A stretch of DNA of 64,000 nt, taken from assembly GCA_002347365.1 (NCBI GenBank), contig DDWT01000013.1:47433-111432 (forward strand), read 5' to 3'. Below, in pieces: positions 40,911-49,806 of this stretch (positions within the stretch are counted from its first letter, which is position 1; each line of letters begins with the position of its first letter). The notes below the pieces were generated by a model. The model was not told the origin of the DNA. It saw nothing but the letters and a program-made list of their open reading frames with translations, and made no database searches. The translations under genes and the position numbers were made by a program. Source of the stretch: Actinobacteria bacterium UBA2279. GTDB taxonomy: Bacteria > Actinomycetota > Coriobacteriia > Anaerosomatales > Anaerosomataceae.

Positions 40911-41225
40911 CTAGACCTGCGGTGCCGGCACCTGCGCGACCACCGGGACGGCCGCCCATGCGGGCCGCGCCACGGTACCGCGCTTGATCTTCGCGTGCAC
41001 CATGAAGAAGTACGGCACGACCATGATGTTCACCAACACTATCAGCAGGACCCACACGAGCTTGTTGTTGCTTGTCGCGGTGCTTCCGGGATACTCCCAC
41101 TCCTCGCGGATCACCGCGTCGATCAGCATCCACAGCCAGAACGCGGGCAGGAGGAGGCCAGCCACACTCCATACGATCACCTGCACGACAACGCTCGCCG
41201 CGGTGATGAGTCCGAACAGTTCCAT
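40911..41225 (-). CDS. Small membrane protein of the phospholipase-D N-terminal (PLDc_N) type
   Basis: About 104 residues with two or three helices: VVQVIVWSVAGLLLPAFWLW then a polar WMLIDAVIREEWEYPGSTAT and VWVLLIVLVNIMVVPYFFMV. The (A/D)xxRE(E/R) between helices and the WVLLIVLVxxxGxxxYF pattern match the short PLDc_N-like membrane proteins. The ATG at 41225 has GGAAGG upstream. Probably last gene of the PadR-membrane sensor-toastrack operon; a hairpin follows. Confidence 0.7.
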   Translation of the reverse strand: MELFGLITAASVVVQVIVWSVAGLLLPAFWLWMLIDAVIREEWEYPGSTATSNNKLVWVLLIVLVNIMVVPYFFMVHAKIKRGTVARPAWAAVPVVAQVPAPQV

Positions 41226-41264
41226 CTTCGTCAAACCTTCCTTTATTGCGAGACCTACGTCTCT

Positions 41265-42008
41265 CTAGTCAGCCATTATGATGACGACTTCGCCCACGCC
41301 GCGTCGAAGCACGATGTCGTAGGTGACCGCCGCCGAACCGTATGCATCGTTCACGAGGTAGTCCCCGTCGATCGTAAAACCATCCGCCTGATACGAGCCG
41401 ACGCCGTCCTTGTAGCCGATGATCCGCACACCCGCCGAGCGTGGCACGATCAACGTCAGCTGACCGACACCCGCATTGATGTCCGCGTCGAGGTCATCGC
41501 GCGGCTCACCCGAAAGATCGATCGTCGCGTCACCGGCACCGAGGTTCACGTTCAGGCGCTGCAGCAGCAGATCGCCGAGCGCGAGGTTCGCTTCTCCGGC
41601 ACCCATGTCGATGGTCATCTCCATCGGGACATCCTCAGCAAAACGCAGGTCCCACTCATACCGCTGGTTCACACCCCAGTTGAGCTGGGGCTTGTTCGGT
41701 GTGGTGACTCTCAATCCGCCCACATCACCGTTGACCGTGTAGTCCACCTCGGGACGCAACGACGCCGGGCGGTACGTGAAGTCCGCGTCCATCAGTCCGC
41801 TCGTCGCGCCGGAGTCGATCCTGAGCTCACCGGCACCCATGTCGATCGAGACGTCGGCCTCCCTGGCGCCCTCAAGATCGATGGCGGCGCTATCGTTGCC
41901 GATCTCATTGTCGTTATCAAGATCGACCCTCACGCAGCCCGCGCTCATCAGTAACGCTGCCCCCACCACGGTCATCGCCATGATGGCGACTACTCTCTTT
42001 GCATTCAT
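41265..42008 (-). CDS. Lipoprotein with toastrack (LiaF/DUF4097-like) fold
   Basis: About 247 residues. Signal with lipobox AALLMSAGC, then a repetitive beta sandwich with periodic MGAG motifs: ADVSIDMGAGELRIDSGATS, VPMEMTIDMGAGEANLALGD, RLNVNLGAGDATIDLSG and NAGVGQLTLIVPRS. This periodic DxxxGAGxLxI pattern is the toastrack domain used by LiaF/LiaG-type envelope stress proteins. GGAAGTGGAGAGAG precedes the ATG at 42008. The protein sits outside the membrane and probably reads or reports envelope state with the membrane sensor next to it. Confidence 0.85.
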   Translation of the reverse strand: MNAKRVVAIMAMTVVGAALLMSAGCVRVDLDNDNEIGNDSAAIDLEGAREADVSIDMGAGELRIDSGATSGLMDADFTYRPASLRPEVDYTVNGDVGGLRVTTPNKPQLNWGVNQRYEWDLRFAEDVPMEMTIDMGAGEANLALGDLLLQRLNVNLGAGDATIDLSGEPRDDLDADINAGVGQLTLIVPRSAGVRIIGYKDGVGSYQADGFTIDGDYLVNDAYGSAAVTYDIVLRRGVGEVVIIMAD

Positions 42009-42032
42009 CGCTCTCTCCACTTCCCAGTCGAG

Positions 42033-42935
42033 CTACGCCGCACGTGCAGCATCGGGTGTATCCGAATACGTTCCAACGAGCATCGCCTTGGCGTAAGCGC
42101 CGTGCATCTTGCCGAGAGCCTTCGCTATATGCAGCGTCAACACCAGACCGACTGCGCCCGCCACTGCTACGAGCGGCTGCGCCCAGGGCTCAAGGTAGTA
42201 GCCATACTGACCCCACTGGATGAGGGGATAGTCCACAGCGGCCTGGAGGAACGGGTAGGCGACCGCAGTGGCGCTGACCGAGATCCAGGTGACCAGCAGG
42301 CTGAAGTACAGCGTTCCGAGTGGGAGCTGCAGCAACATGTAGAGCACCGAGGCCCACGTCCGACGGTCGGTGAACCAGTGCTTCAGACGCTGGCCGAAGT
42401 CAGCCTGTCGCAGCAGTGCCCGGGGGCGACGTGGCATCCTGACGCCCAACAGCCCCTCTACCATGCGTCCCTCGGCGAAACCGATGGCACGCACCATCGC
42501 GAAGAACGCGAGCAGGATGAACGCGCCCACCCAGACGATCAGCAGACCGAACCCCGTACCCAACATCGTGGTCGCGAGAGTGAAGTACAGGATTCCCGTG
42601 ACAAACGACAAGAACAAGTAGAACAGCGAACCGTACGCGATGGGATCGGCAAGCACTCCGAAGAACCGGGCCAACGGGCCGCGCCTGATGCCGGGCTCCG
42701 GCACCTTGAGTGCCCGGTTCACCGTGACCTCGGTCTCGCGATACGCATCGGCGATTTCCTGTGGGCCGCCGTATGCATCGACAACCTCGGCGAAGCGAGC
42801 CTCTGTCTCCTCGGCAGAAATGCCTTCCATTTCCGCGCGCAGGTACTCCTCGGCGTCATAGAGTGCGTCCTGCACGAGTGCGGGATCTGCATCCGCCAGA
42901 TGGGCGTGCAGTTGTTCCAGATACTGTTCGATCAT
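42033..42935 (-). CDS. Membrane protein with DUF1700-like N terminus and Sensor-domain membrane part
   Basis: About 300 residues. The first 85 (IEQYLEQLHAHLADADPALV and FAEVVDAYGGPQEIADAYRE) form the helical DUF1700-like module of PadR-linked envelope sensors; the following part has six membrane helices in two groups of the putative-sensor type. ATG 42935 lies one base after the PadR stop, with GGAGG 11 bases upstream inside padR. It is translated with PadR and followed by the toastrack lipoprotein, an arrangement common in Gram-positive membrane-stress operons. Confidence 0.82.
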   Translation of the reverse strand: MIEQYLEQLHAHLADADPALVQDALYDAEEYLRAEMEGISAEETEARFAEVVDAYGGPQEIADAYRETEVTVNRALKVPEPGIRRGPLARFFGVLADPIAYGSLFYLFLSFVTGILYFTLATTMLGTGFGLLIVWVGAFILLAFFAMVRAIGFAEGRMVEGLLGVRMPRRPRALLRQADFGQRLKHWFTDRRTWASVLYMLLQLPLGTLYFSLLVTWISVSATAVAYPFLQAAVDYPLIQWGQYGYYLEPWAQPLVAVAGAVGLVLTLHIAKALGKMHGAYAKAMLVGTYSDTPDAARAA

Positions 42936-42936
42936 C

Positions 42937-43305
42937 TTAGCCACGACCTCCCTCCAGTCTTCCATCAACGAAATCGCGAGTCCGCGACCACGCCTCTTTC
43001 CAGCTCTCCAACACGGCCGTGCCCGTGCTTGTTATGGAGTAGTACTTGCGCGGCGGTCCTGAGACCGACGGCTCCACGCGACTCGAGAGCAGTCCCTGGC
43101 TCTCAAGCGACCGCAGCACGGGGTAGAGCGTCCCCTGCTTCAGCGGTATGCCGGCATCCGATGCACCCTCGAGTTGCTTCGCGATCTGGTAGCCATAGAG
43201 TGGCTCATCGGACCGGGACATGATCGCCAGCAGCACGAGGGAGACGGTGCCCGCATTGAGTTCCTTCTGGAACTTGCGAACGACTGCGTCTGCGAACTCC
43301 TCCAC
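42937..43305 (-). CDS. PadR-family transcriptional regulator
   Basis: About 122 residues. Winged helix: GTVSLVLLAIMSRSDEPLYG, YQIAKQLEGASDAGIPLKQG, TLYPVLRSLESQGLLSSRVE, YYSITSTGTAVLES. The GTLYP block and the second helix are the PadR signature. The GTG at 43305 has AAGGAGG seven bases upstream. The operon's promoter upstream contains repeated ACTAGTGTGA boxes that are likely its binding sites. It should control the sensor, toastrack lipoprotein and small membrane protein. Confidence 0.93.
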   Translation of the reverse strand: MEEFADAVVRKFQKELNAGTVSLVLLAIMSRSDEPLYGYQIAKQLEGASDAGIPLKQGTLYPVLRSLESQGLLSSRVEPSVSGPPRKYYSITSTGTAVLESWKEAWSRTRDFVDGRLEGGRG

Positions 43306-43353
43306 GGTCACACCTCCTTCGGTTGGAACATGCAACTTGCCATTACTAGTAAC

Positions 43354-43400
43354 TTCACACTAGTTCTACCCCATAATACTGTTAACCTCACACTAGTCAA
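43354..43400 (-). promoter_or_regulatory. padR operon promoter with repeated ACTAGTGTGA boxes
   Basis: Minus-strand TTGACT (43395-43400) and TATTAT (43373-43378) with a 16-bp spacer give a near-consensus promoter. ACTAGTGTGA occurs twice, at 43388-43397 and 43355-43364, 33 bp or about three helical turns apart, plus a third ACTAGT at 43345-43350. Position over the promoter suggests operator sites for PadR. Confidence 0.7.
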
Positions 43401-43496
43401 GAACGAAATCTTGTGCTTTGATTCACATGAAGCGTGAAATGTACTCCCGGGCGGGGTACATCGTGCTTAACGACCCTGACGTGGTGAGGAGTACTC

Positions 43497-43868
43497 ATGC
43501 CGAGTCGAGCCGCGCGATCCGCCCTGTTCCTCATCGCATTGATGACCCTCGGCGGGCTGTGCGCCTGCTCCCCGACCCTCCCCTCGCGCGAACCCGACAT
43601 CCGCGGCACGATCACATCGATCGTCAGGTCCGGGAACCAGGGCACCATGCGCATCGAGGCCGAGCCAGGTGCAACCGGCGATGCGAAGGCTGCGGTCACC
43701 ATCACCGCAGCCACGACGCTGTTGCGCGCGGTCGACGGCGCCTCCCCTGAGCCGATCACGCTCGACGACATCGCTGAAGGCATGAGTGCGGATGCCTGGT
43801 TCACCGGTCCCGTCGCGGAGTCATACCCCGTGCAAGCAACAGGCGAGGCCATCCTCGTCTCGGAGTGA
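43497..43868 (+). CDS. Small lipoprotein (DUF3221/YobA-like)
   Basis: About 123 residues. Lipobox LGGLCACSP follows a signal helix. The mature part GTITSIVRSGNQGTMRIEAE has the small OB-like beta fold of the YobA-type DUF3221 proteins in broad terms; similarity is weak. GAGGAG precedes the ATG. Transcribed away from the padR operon. Function unknown, probably a surface-exposed lipoprotein. Confidence 0.7.
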   Translation: MPSRAARSALFLIALMTLGGLCACSPTLPSREPDIRGTITSIVRSGNQGTMRIEAEPGATGDAKAAVTITAATTLLRAVDGASPEPITLDDIAEGMSADAWFTGPVAESYPVQATGEAILVSE

Positions 43869-43981
43869 GGGTGCCGCACAGCGCCGTACGGTCAGTGGCG
43901 CACATCACACAGCGCTTGCGCGCTATACTCTTCTTGCCGATACACCAGTCGTGGTCCAGTCGCAGCCCAATGGAGTATCAC

Positions 43982-45487
43982 ATGCAGCGTTCCAAAACCC
44001 GCAGCACCCGCACGACCGCATTTGTCGCGATCACACTCGCCGTCCTGCTCGTCTCGGCGACACCCGCCTCCGCACTGACGCGCAGCGTCGTCATGGCGCG
44101 CGCCCAGCAGTGGGTGGACCAGGTCATTCCTTATAGCCAGACCGGGTGGGCAAACGACGTCGGGACCATCGTCACCTCCCCCTCCCAGGGTTGGCGCCGT
44201 GACTGTTCCGGTTTCACGTCGATGAGCTGGAACCTGCCCAAGCCGGGCGCCTCGACCCGCACGCTGAGCGGCTATGCGACTGCGGTGACCAAAGAGTCAC
44301 TCCAACCGGGAGATGCACTGGTGGCATACAACTACCACGCGGTCGTCTTCGGTGGATGGGCCGACCCGCAGCGCTACTCCTACTATGCTTACGAAATGAG
44401 CTCCTCGGAGTCGAGCAGGACCGGCGATGGCACCGTCGTCCGCGTGACCCCCTACCCATACTGGGGCTATAACACCGCGTTTCGTCCGTACCGCCTCAAG
44501 GGCGTGACCGAGAACATCGACTACTCCGCCTACATCGCTCCGGTGGCCGGCGCGAATCGCTACGAGACGGCGTTGCAGGCCTCCAGAACGGCTTTCGCAG
44601 CCGGCGAAGCCGACGCGGTCATCGTAGCGTCAGGCGTGAACTGGCCCGACGCCCTCGGCGCAGCCCCCCTTGCGGATGTCGCCAACGGTCCGATCCTGCT
44701 GACAGCCCCGACGAGCCTGGCGGCCGGGGTTCTCCAGGAGATCACACGTTTGGGCGCCCGCGAGGTCATCGTGGTGGGAGGGACCGCCGCTGTCTCCAAC
44801 GGCGTTCTATCCACCCTTGCCACGATCCCGGGTATCACGATCACCCGCATCGGCGGTTCCACGCGCTACGACACAGCTCGACTCATCGCCGCCGAGACGG
44901 TACGACGCATCGTGGCGAGCGGCGGAACATTCGACGGAACGGCGTTCGTCACGACCGGAGCGAACTTCCCCGATGCGCTCGCAGCCTCAGCGTTCGCCGC
45001 CGACGCCCACCGGCCCATTCTGCTGACGACACCCACTCAACTCTCGGCAGAAGCGCGCTCGGCCGTCAGAGACCTTGGTGTGTCCCGCGCCCTTGTCCTT
45101 GGCGGTGAGGGGGCCGTGGCCTCACGGGTTGCCAGTGATCTCGCCTCATCGGTGGGCGATCAGAATGTGATACGGCTGAGCGGAGTAGACCGCTATGCAA
45201 CTGCCGAGGCCATAGTCGACTTCTGCCTGCCGGAGAGCTCTCTGGGCGTCGGCGGCATTGCGATCGCGAGTGGCCAGGGCTTTCCGGATGCGCTCGCCGG
45301 CGGCGTGATGGCTGCGCGCATGGGCACGTTCCTGGGACTCACGCCTTCGACCGCGCTGCGCCCCAGGCTCGCGCAGTTCTTGCTCGACGACCCGTCAGGA
45401 GTCGGTAAGCCTCATGTGCTGGGCGGCGAGCGAGCACTCTTGCCGATCGTGCGCGAATCGATCGCACTGGCGTTGGGCGGTACATAG
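43982..45487 (+). CDS. Cell-wall NlpC/P60-type hydrolase with three cell-wall-binding-2 repeats
   Basis: About 501 residues. Signal peptide (AFVAITLAVLLVSATPASAL). The N-terminal 170 residues look like an NlpC/P60 cysteine peptidase: RRDCSGFTSMSWNL contains the catalytic Cys, and NYHAVVFGGWAD a His. The remaining part has three CWB2 repeats (for example GANRYETALQASRTAFAAGE, GSTRYDTARLIAAETVRRIV and GVDRYATAEAIVDFCLPESS), which anchor the protein non-covalently to wall polymers. It probably cuts peptidoglycan stem peptides. GGAG precedes the ATG at 43982. Confidence 0.9.
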   Translation: MQRSKTRSTRTTAFVAITLAVLLVSATPASALTRSVVMARAQQWVDQVIPYSQTGWANDVGTIVTSPSQGWRRDCSGFTSMSWNLPKPGASTRTLSGYATAVTKESLQPGDALVAYNYHAVVFGGWADPQRYSYYAYEMSSSESSRTGDGTVVRVTPYPYWGYNTAFRPYRLKGVTENIDYSAYIAPVAGANRYETALQASRTAFAAGEADAVIVASGVNWPDALGAAPLADVANGPILLTAPTSLAAGVLQEITRLGAREVIVVGGTAAVSNGVLSTLATIPGITITRIGGSTRYDTARLIAAETVRRIVASGGTFDGTAFVTTGANFPDALAASAFAADAHRPILLTTPTQLSAEARSAVRDLGVSRALVLGGEGAVASRVASDLASSVGDQNVIRLSGVDRYATAEAIVDFCLPESSLGVGGIAIASGQGFPDALAGGVMAARMGTFLGLTPSTALRPRLAQFLLDDPSGVGKPHVLGGERALLPIVRESIALALGGT

Positions 45488-45529
45488 CAGCGGGTAGGTA
45501 CATGGGGTGAGTCACAAAGGAGACAGCCC

Positions 45530-46024
45530 ATGCAGCCCCGCCCGATAAAGCCCCGTCCAGGCCAGGAATCGGTCTGGGATTACCCACGACCACCGCGCAT
45601 CGAGCCCTGCAACCGCCATATCCAGGTCTACTTCGCCGGTGAGCTCATTGCCGAGAGTCATCGTGCGATACGCGTCCTGGAGACGAGCCATCCGCCCGTC
45701 TATTACATCCCCGCCGAAGACGTGCGCACCGATGTCCTATCGGCGGCGGCGCGTACCACCTACTGCGAGTACAAGGGTTCGGCGCGCTACCTCACGATCA
45801 GCATCGGAGACGATGTCGCCACTGAAGCTGCCTGGCACTACCCCGAACCGACGCCTCCGTACTCATCGATTGCGGGGTACGTCGCGTTCTACCCCGGCAA
45901 GGTGAGCGCATGCCTGATCGACGGCGAGGTAGTGCAGCCTCAGCCGGGCGAGTTCTACGGAGGCTGGATCACTTCTGAGATCGTCGGCCCCTTCAAGGGG
46001 AGTCCGAACAGCTGGGGCTGGTAG
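45530..46024 (+). CDS. DUF427 domain protein
   Basis: About 164 residues with the DUF427 pattern: VYFAGELIAESHRAIRVLET, PPVYYIPAEDVRTDVLSAAA, TYCEYKGSARYLTISIGDDV and WHYPEPTPPYSSIAGYVAFY. DUF427 proteins are small beta proteins found in actinobacteria and plants, function unproven. AAAGGAGACAGCCC precedes the ATG. It lies 42 bp after the wall hydrolase gene and converges with the gene beyond. Confidence 0.92.
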   Translation: MQPRPIKPRPGQESVWDYPRPPRIEPCNRHIQVYFAGELIAESHRAIRVLETSHPPVYYIPAEDVRTDVLSAAARTTYCEYKGSARYLTISIGDDVATEAAWHYPEPTPPYSSIAGYVAFYPGKVSACLIDGEVVQPQPGEFYGGWITSEIVGPFKGSPNSWGW

Positions 46025-46028
46025 CAGC

Positions 46029-46559
46029 CTACTTCGCGCGCTTCTCCAGCCATCTGCGGCCGATCGTCACGCCGGTCTCGGCCGCTGCCAGGGTGATGAG
46101 GAACATGGCGACGAAGCTCCAGCGCGCGAACTCCGTCTCACCCAGGCCACCCGCGCCATCAGTCAATCGAAGCATGGTGGCCTGCATCGTAGCCAGCGAC
46201 AGTGGAACGGTGATGCCGAGGACGACGTGCGGGAAGCCCGACGGCACGCGCGGGCCGAAGAAAAGCGAGAGCAGCAGCACGACAACGAACCCGATGGCAT
46301 TCGCCCCCAGCAGTACCGCGAGCCCGGCAGAGCCAGCGCTCGTGCCGCCCGTGACAAGAGAGTCGAACACGTTCGCGCCCAGTCGACCGAGCGCTTCACC
46401 GAGGGGTTTGAAGCCCAGACCGCAGGCCACGATGGCCACGAGAAAGGCGCTGACGACGACCAACCGGTGCTTCTGATACGCCGCACTGCGACGCAGTTGG
46501 GCCTCTTGCAGTTCGAGCGGATCCGACTCGGAAATCGGTGTGCTCGTCTCTTCGGTCAT
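46029..46559 (-). CDS. Four-helix membrane protein, unknown
   Basis: About 176 residues; helices near 34-52, 78-100, 108-125 and 148-166, with a charged N-terminal region of 30 residues (TEETSTPISESDPLELQEAQ). No motif recognised. It lies 26 bp after purE on the same strand and could be cotranscribed with it, but a role in purine synthesis is not suggested by the sequence. Confidence 0.6.
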   Translation of the reverse strand: MTEETSTPISESDPLELQEAQLRRSAAYQKHRLVVVSAFLVAIVACGLGFKPLGEALGRLGANVFDSLVTGGTSAGSAGLAVLLGANAIGFVVVLLLSLFFGPRVPSGFPHVVLGITVPLSLATMQATMLRLTDGAGGLGETEFARWSFVAMFLITLAAAETGVTIGRRWLEKRAK

Positions 46560-46585
46560 CCTGTCCCCTTACCCTGTGAAAGAGT

Positions 46586-47047
46586 CTAGCCTTCGGCCAT
46601 CTCCTGCTTCATGGTCTCGATCATCGTGCGATACTCGGGCATGCCGGTGCCCAGTATCTGTGTCGCAAGGATCGCGGCGTTCTTCGCACCGTTGATAGCC
46701 ACGCATGCCACCGGCACGCCGGAAGGCATCTGCACCATCGACAGCAAGGAGTCCAGGCCGCCGAGGTCGGACGTCTTCATCGGCACGGTGATGACAGGCA
46801 GTGGGGTGAACGCTGCGATCACGCCACCCAGATGAGCCGCTTTGCCGGCGGCCGCGACGATGACGCGGATTCCGCGGTCCGCGGCACTCGATGCCCACTC
46901 GTGGACCCTCTCCGGCTGGCGGTGTGCCGAGGCGACCACCAGCTCGTAGGGAACGCCGAACGCCTCGAGCTGTTTGGCGCATTCCTCCATAACCGGCAGA
47001 TCGCTCTTCGATCCCATCACGATCCCGACAAGGGGCGTCTCGGCCAT
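46586..47047 (-). CDS. purE: N5-carboxyaminoimidazole ribonucleotide mutase
   Basis: About 153 residues. VGIVMGSKSDLPVMEECAKQ opens the Rossmann-like fold, ASAHRQPERVHEW holds the active-site residues, IVAAAGKAAHLGGVIAAFTP and PVITVPMKTSDLGGLDSLLS follow. It performs the PurK-dependent CO2 transfer step in purine synthesis. No purK is visible; this class of PurE may act with PurK elsewhere or with CO2 directly. GGAGAAG precedes the ATG. Confidence 0.96.
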   Translation of the reverse strand: MAETPLVGIVMGSKSDLPVMEECAKQLEAFGVPYELVVASAHRQPERVHEWASSAADRGIRVIVAAAGKAAHLGGVIAAFTPLPVITVPMKTSDLGGLDSLLSMVQMPSGVPVACVAINGAKNAAILATQILGTGMPEYRTMIETMKQEMAEG

Positions 47048-47056
47048 AGTCTTCTC

Positions 47057-48382
47057 CTAGAGGCTCGGCGGGGCGTGGTCGATACCACAGGCTGGTTCGC
47101 CTTCGCCGAAGAGCAGCTCGCGCTCGCCGGCGGACAGGGCGTTGCGGGCGGTATCCCGCAAGTTGTTGAGATCGGCGAACATGGACCGTTGCATGACGAC
47201 CGTAAGGTAGCGGCCCTTGTCGGTGAGCGTCATCTCTTCATCGTTGTTGGTCGCGAATCCTCCGAAGGTGCGGAAGAACAGCATCTCCATGGGCAGACCG
47301 CGCTCCACGCTCACGCCGAAATCGCGCTGAAACCTCTTCTTGTCCAAACGCAATCCGAACAGCTCCATGAGGAATCGGTAGCGCATCTGATTGTGCAGGC
47401 TGTTGTTGGCGCTGCCGATGGCCACAGGCATGCGGCCTTCGCTGATCGCGGCGTCATAGTCGCGAAGCGAGAACGTCGTCACGTAGATGTTGCCGCCAAG
47501 GTAGCTGAATGCGCCGCTGCCGATGCCGACGTACTCCTCGTAGTCCACGATGTACTCATCGATCATGCCGCCGCCTACCCGCGAGAAAGTCCACGCCGTG
47601 GAGAGTTCGAAGGTATCGGCGAGCTCATCGACGAGGATCTTGTAGTAACGCGCCTCGCGGTCGTAGTCGACCATCCCCACCGTACGCTTCAGCGATGTCG
47701 CCACGGAACGCGACGCCATGAGCGGGTAGAAGGTGGTCTGGTTGCATTTGCTGGCCTTGACCATCTCGATGTCCCGGCGCAGGACCTCTTCGGTCTGGCT
47801 CGGGAAGTTGAAGATCATGTCGACGTTAAGTGAGTGGAAGAAGCCCTCGATGGACTGGATCCGCTCAAGTATCTCTTCGCCGGAACCGTACTTGTCGTAG
47901 CGATCCATCTGTTTGAGCAAGTCATCATCGAAGCTCTGAACGCCCACCGAGAAACGCTGCACGCGGTCTTTCAGCGGCTCGAGCACGGATGGGATCAGAT
48001 GGTTCGGGTTCGTCTCGGTGGAGACCTCCTTGATCGAGAACAGCTCGCGAGCGAGATCGATCGTCTCGCACAGCTCGTCGATCAGGATCGTGGGAGTGCC
48101 GCCACCGATGTAGAGGGACGGGAAGTCATAGCCGAGGTCCGCGACCATGCGCATCTGCTGGCGCAGGCTGGCAAAGTAGCTGCGGGCGCGGTCGTCATTG
48201 AACGGATAGCGATTGAAGCTGCAGTAGGGACACAGCCGCTCGCAGAACGGCACATGCGCGTAGAGCAGGTATGTCTTGCCCGGCGTCGGCCCGGGGAGTG
48301 ATCGCACTGCTTTGGGGTCGTTGGTGAAATACCCCTTCTGCGCGGTTGAGACCGCTGCCGACAAGAGCCGCTCGGCGAGCAT
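47057..48382 (-). CDS. HemN/HemW-like radical SAM protein
   Basis: About 441 residues. The CxxxCxxC cluster motif is HVPFCERLCPYCSFNRYPF; GGGTPTILIDEL is the SAM-binding Gly-rich segment; then the HemN C-terminal domain. It resembles coproporphyrinogen III oxidase family members (anaerobic heme synthesis) and HemW-type heme chaperones rather than confirmed HemN: the family-specific RFRxxGxxxRRVPVE-type region cannot be found. It lies between purD (2 bp) and purE (9 bp) in one operon, an odd place for heme metabolism. Function in purine context is unproven. Confidence 0.78.
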   Translation of the reverse strand: MLAERLLSAAVSTAQKGYFTNDPKAVRSLPGPTPGKTYLLYAHVPFCERLCPYCSFNRYPFNDDRARSYFASLRQQMRMVADLGYDFPSLYIGGGTPTILIDELCETIDLARELFSIKEVSTETNPNHLIPSVLEPLKDRVQRFSVGVQSFDDDLLKQMDRYDKYGSGEEILERIQSIEGFFHSLNVDMIFNFPSQTEEVLRRDIEMVKASKCNQTTFYPLMASRSVATSLKRTVGMVDYDREARYYKILVDELADTFELSTAWTFSRVGGGMIDEYIVDYEEYVGIGSGAFSYLGGNIYVTTFSLRDYDAAISEGRMPVAIGSANNSLHNQMRYRFLMELFGLRLDKKRFQRDFGVSVERGLPMEMLFFRTFGGFATNNDEEMTLTDKGRYLTVVMQRSMFADLNNLRDTARNALSAGERELLFGEGEPACGIDHAPPSL

Positions 48383-48384
48383 CC

Positions 48385-49665
48385 CTACGCCTCCCCAAGC
48401 GCCCGTAGCGCCCCCAGACCGATGTCGGTGCGGAAGTGCATGTCGGGGAAGTCGATCAGGTCCACAGCCTCGTAGGCGCGCGAACGCGCCTCGGCAAGCG
48501 TGGGCGCAAGCGCCGTGACGTTGAGCACGCGTCCGCCATTGGTGAAGACAGTGAGGTCGTTGGCCAGAACCGTGCCGGCGTGATAGACGCGCACGCCATC
48601 GACCTTCTCGGCCTCATCGATGCCGGTGATGACCTTGCCCTTGATGTAGCTACCCGGGTAGCCGCCCGACGCCAGCACGACGCTGACGACGGCATCGTCG
48701 CTCCACTCGAGAGTGATCTCATCGAGACGCTGCTCCACAGTGGCCATGAAGACGTCGACGATGTCGGTCTTCAGCAGCGGGAGCACGACCTGGGTCTCCG
48801 GGTCGCCAAAACGAGCGTTGTACTCGAGGACTTTCGGGCCGTCCTGTGTGAGGATGAAGCCGCCGTAGAGTACACCCCGGTAATCGATGCCTTCCGAGAC
48901 GAGTGCGGCGACCGTTCTCTCGAGGATGCGGGTCATCTCGGCTAAAGTCGCGTCATCGACGGAGGGCACGGGCGCGTAGACACCCATCCCACCGGTGTTG
49001 GGGCCCTCATCGTTGTCGTAGGCGCGCTTGTGGTCCTGCGCGGGAATCATCGGCAGCACGGTCTTGCCGTCGGTGAAAGCAAGCAGCGAGCACTCCTGAC
49101 CCTCAAGGAACTCCTCGATGACGACGCGCTCTCCGGCGTCACCGTAGCGGCCTTCGAAGCACTCCGTTACAGCACCGCGAGCGTCGATCTCACTGTCGGC
49201 AACGACAACACCTTTGCCGGCCGCAAGTCCGTCGGCTTTGACGACTACAGGGATCTTCACTGTCTCGAGGTACGCCATCGCCTCCTCGCTGCTGTCAAAC
49301 ACGCCATAGGCCGCCGTGGGAATGTCGTACTTGGCCATGAGGTCTTTGGCGAACGACTTGGAGCCTTCGAGGTACGCGCCAGCGGCCTTGGGGCCGAAGC
49401 ACGGTATGCCTGCGGCGGCGCAAAGATCGGATGCCCCCATCACCAGCGAGTCCTCGGGACCGATCACGACCAGGTCGATGGCGTTTGACTCGGCCCACTC
49501 GGCGATGAACGCCGGATCGGCCATTTCGATAGTGACGTTGGTCGCCTGAAGCGCCGTACCACCGTTGCCTGGCGCACAGAAGAGCGCAGTCACCTTGGGG
49601 GACTTTGAGAGTGCATCGATGATCGCATGTTCGCGGCCACCTCCACCGATAACGAGCACACGCAT
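48385..49665 (-). CDS. purD: Phosphoribosylamine-glycine ligase
   Basis: About 426 residues. MRVLVIGGGGREHAIIDALS is the usual N terminus; PVVVKADGLAAGKGVVVADS is the ATP-grasp loop; ECSLLAFTDGKTVLPMIPAQ, DHKRAYDNDEGPNTGGMGVY and VLEYNARFGDPETQVVLPLL follow in standard order. It performs the second step of purine synthesis. The ATG at 49665 is chosen since homologues start there and AAGGATG precedes it; an upstream in-frame extension contains CPVCGAP and is not typical. Two base pairs separate it from the radical SAM gene. Confidence 0.96.
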   Translation of the reverse strand: MRVLVIGGGGREHAIIDALSKSPKVTALFCAPGNGGTALQATNVTIEMADPAFIAEWAESNAIDLVVIGPEDSLVMGASDLCAAAGIPCFGPKAAGAYLEGSKSFAKDLMAKYDIPTAAYGVFDSSEEAMAYLETVKIPVVVKADGLAAGKGVVVADSEIDARGAVTECFEGRYGDAGERVVIEEFLEGQECSLLAFTDGKTVLPMIPAQDHKRAYDNDEGPNTGGMGVYAPVPSVDDATLAEMTRILERTVAALVSEGIDYRGVLYGGFILTQDGPKVLEYNARFGDPETQVVLPLLKTDIVDVFMATVEQRLDEITLEWSDDAVVSVVLASGGYPGSYIKGKVITGIDEAEKVDGVRVYHAGTVLANDLTVFTNGGRVLNVTALAPTLAEARSRAYEAVDLIDFPDMHFRTDIGLGALRALGEA

Positions 49666-49806
49666 AGCGACATCCTTAGGGATCGGAGCCCCACACACGG
49701 GGCAATCTGCCGGTAGCCGCATAGTAGCAGACGGCGACGCTCGCGGCTGCGCGAGACAGAGCCAGCCCGACGTGAGTCAAGACGAATGGTGCCCCGCAGA
49801 TACCGG

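Noticed and set aside
40068..41954. 628-codon open frame on the plus strand
   Set aside because: It runs antisense to the TIGR00300 gene and neighbours and its His/Arg/Asp-rich translation has no protein pattern; long shadow frames are common at this GC content.
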